Part shown: one piece after another, positions 63,472 to 64,000 of the stretch
Layout of the letters: the number at the start of each line of letters is the position of its first letter
Position numbering within the stretch: the stretch's first letter is position 1
DNA from: Marinomonas lutimaris
GTDB lineage: Bacteria > Pseudomonadota > Gammaproteobacteria > Pseudomonadales > Marinomonadaceae
Reading direction: 5' to 3'
Length of the DNA: 64,000 nt
Assembly: GCF_019426345.1 (NCBI RefSeq)
Contig: NZ_JAHLLW010000007.1
Location: 1 to 64,000, forward strand
The notes under the pieces: generated by a model
Database searches by the model: none
Seen by the model: only the letters and a program-made list of their open reading frames with translations
What the model was told of the DNA's origin: nothing
Made by a program: the position numbers and the translations under genes

Positions 63472-64000
63472 TTAGTTAACGACGATCTGTTTACAAGAGG
63501 CTTGCCCGTCTTCAACAGCTTGGTTTGCGCTAAGTGCTAGTTCTTCTATCGTTTCACCATCTTCTGGAAAGGCTGCGATACCAATGCAGAAATCCATAGG
63601 ATCTGAATTGCCTTCAAACAAAGCTGAACTTTCACTTTCTGTCGGGTTGATGATGTGTTTTAGCAGGTTTTTCGCATCTTTTACGCTGGTATTAGGTAGC
63701 AACAACAGCAGTTTATCAGGCTCTACTCGTGCTAATACATCGGCCTCGCGTATCTTTTTATAGATATAGCGAGCGGAAGTTTGAATGGCTATATTACGTG
63801 CTTCCATTGGGAGCTTGCTTAGGCGATCATTAGCATCAAGGTTGATTTTCGCCATGGTTAAAGGCGTATATTGACGTTTCGCTAAGCCTAGTTGCTTTTT
63901 AAAATGTGTCAGCGCTGCGCCACGAGTCAATAGCCCTGTTAGTTCATCAAAGGTGGCTTGATTGCGAAGATGTTCTTCTAATGCTTTCTGGTGGCTAATA
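63472..64000 (-). CDS. Degenerate GGDEF-domain protein, 5' end beyond the window
   Basis: Partial: the frame runs open to the right edge of the window, and 175 complete codons are visible. A GGDEF fold is recognised from DELTGLLTRGAALTHF, a DANDRL block and the C-terminal IAAFPEDGETIEELALSANQA. Where the GGDEF signature should be, the sequence reads ARVEPDKLLLLLPN, so both Gly and the Glu-Phe are lost and cyclase activity is not expected. It may bind GTP or c-di-GMP, or act only as an interaction domain. N-terminal sensor domains are out of view. Confidence 0.85.
   Translation of the reverse strand, partial: ISHQKALEEHLRNQATFDELTGLLTRGAALTHFKKQLGLAKRQYTPLTMAKINLDANDRLSKLPMEARNIAIQTSARYIYKKIREADVLARVEPDKLLLLLPNTSVKDAKNLLKHIINPTESESSALFEGNSDPMDFCIGIAAFPEDGETIEELALSANQAVEDGQASCKQIVVN

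Overview
This window looks like a chromosomal segment from a marine gammaproteobacterium of the Oceanospirillales, most like Marinomonas. That assignment is inferred from gene content, protein character and moderate G+C, not from a search. Nearly all of it is ordinary core genome with conserved neighbourhoods: ypjD-ffh-rpsP-rimM-trmD-rplS, dsbC-hom-thrC, ygfB-pepP-ubi and rppH-ptsP-lgt. I see no prophage, insertion sequence, CRISPR array or rRNA operon.

Layout. 1-11 kb: a LysM protein with a glycine-rich hydrophobic tail, the DabB-DabA inorganic-carbon pump with a divergent NhaR-like LysR regulator, zapE, ppnN, glsA and nudC. 11-14.7 kb: the threonine-degrading kbl-tdh operon and a secreted polysaccharide deacetylase. 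14.7-16.2 kb: nine tRNA genes (Ser-Asn-Pro-His-Lys-Asn-Pro-Lys, then Tyr on the other strand) with a 7-bp tandem repeat and a GT-skewed, gene-free stretch. 16.2-20 kb, minus strand: a compact operon flgP-flgT-(ZapB-like coiled coil)-(secreted barrel-like protein)-(55-aa membrane peptide)-(ProQ/FinO RNA chaperone). 20-30 kb: SOS-controlled dinB, a glycerate-kinase-like gene, an esterase, suhB, two coupled membrane proteins, mscS, greB, DUF72, a NIF3/YqfO-like gene, a Nudix gene, yfjD and ypjD.

30-48.5 kb: ffh, the rpsP operon, dsbC, hom-thrC, rsmE, a diguanylate cyclase, a FucP-type sugar transporter, recJ, folD, ygfB, pepP, a Ubi hydroxylase and an HDOD protein. 48.5-55.6 kb: an fbpABC ferric-iron importer with a possible Fur site, flanked by two HDOD genes, then an RlmI-like methyltransferase and a HAD phosphatase. 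55.7-64 kb: rppH-ptsP-lgt, then a toxin-antitoxin pair plus two acetyltransferases sitting between lgt and an inverted thyA, then folA, yjbQ and a degenerate GGDEF gene cut by the window edge.

Functional threads: threonine is made (hom, thrC; no thrB here) and degraded (kbl, tdh). One-carbon and thymidylate metabolism is represented by folD, thyA and folA. c-di-GMP and HDOD signalling genes are scattered through the second half. The least explained parts are the flagellar-ring/ProQ operon with its unannotated 55-aa peptide, an orphan terminator at 20130 that may end a small RNA, the LysM/glycine-rich protein, the toxin-antitoxin/GNAT insertion and an intergenic repeat-like element between ptsP and lgt.
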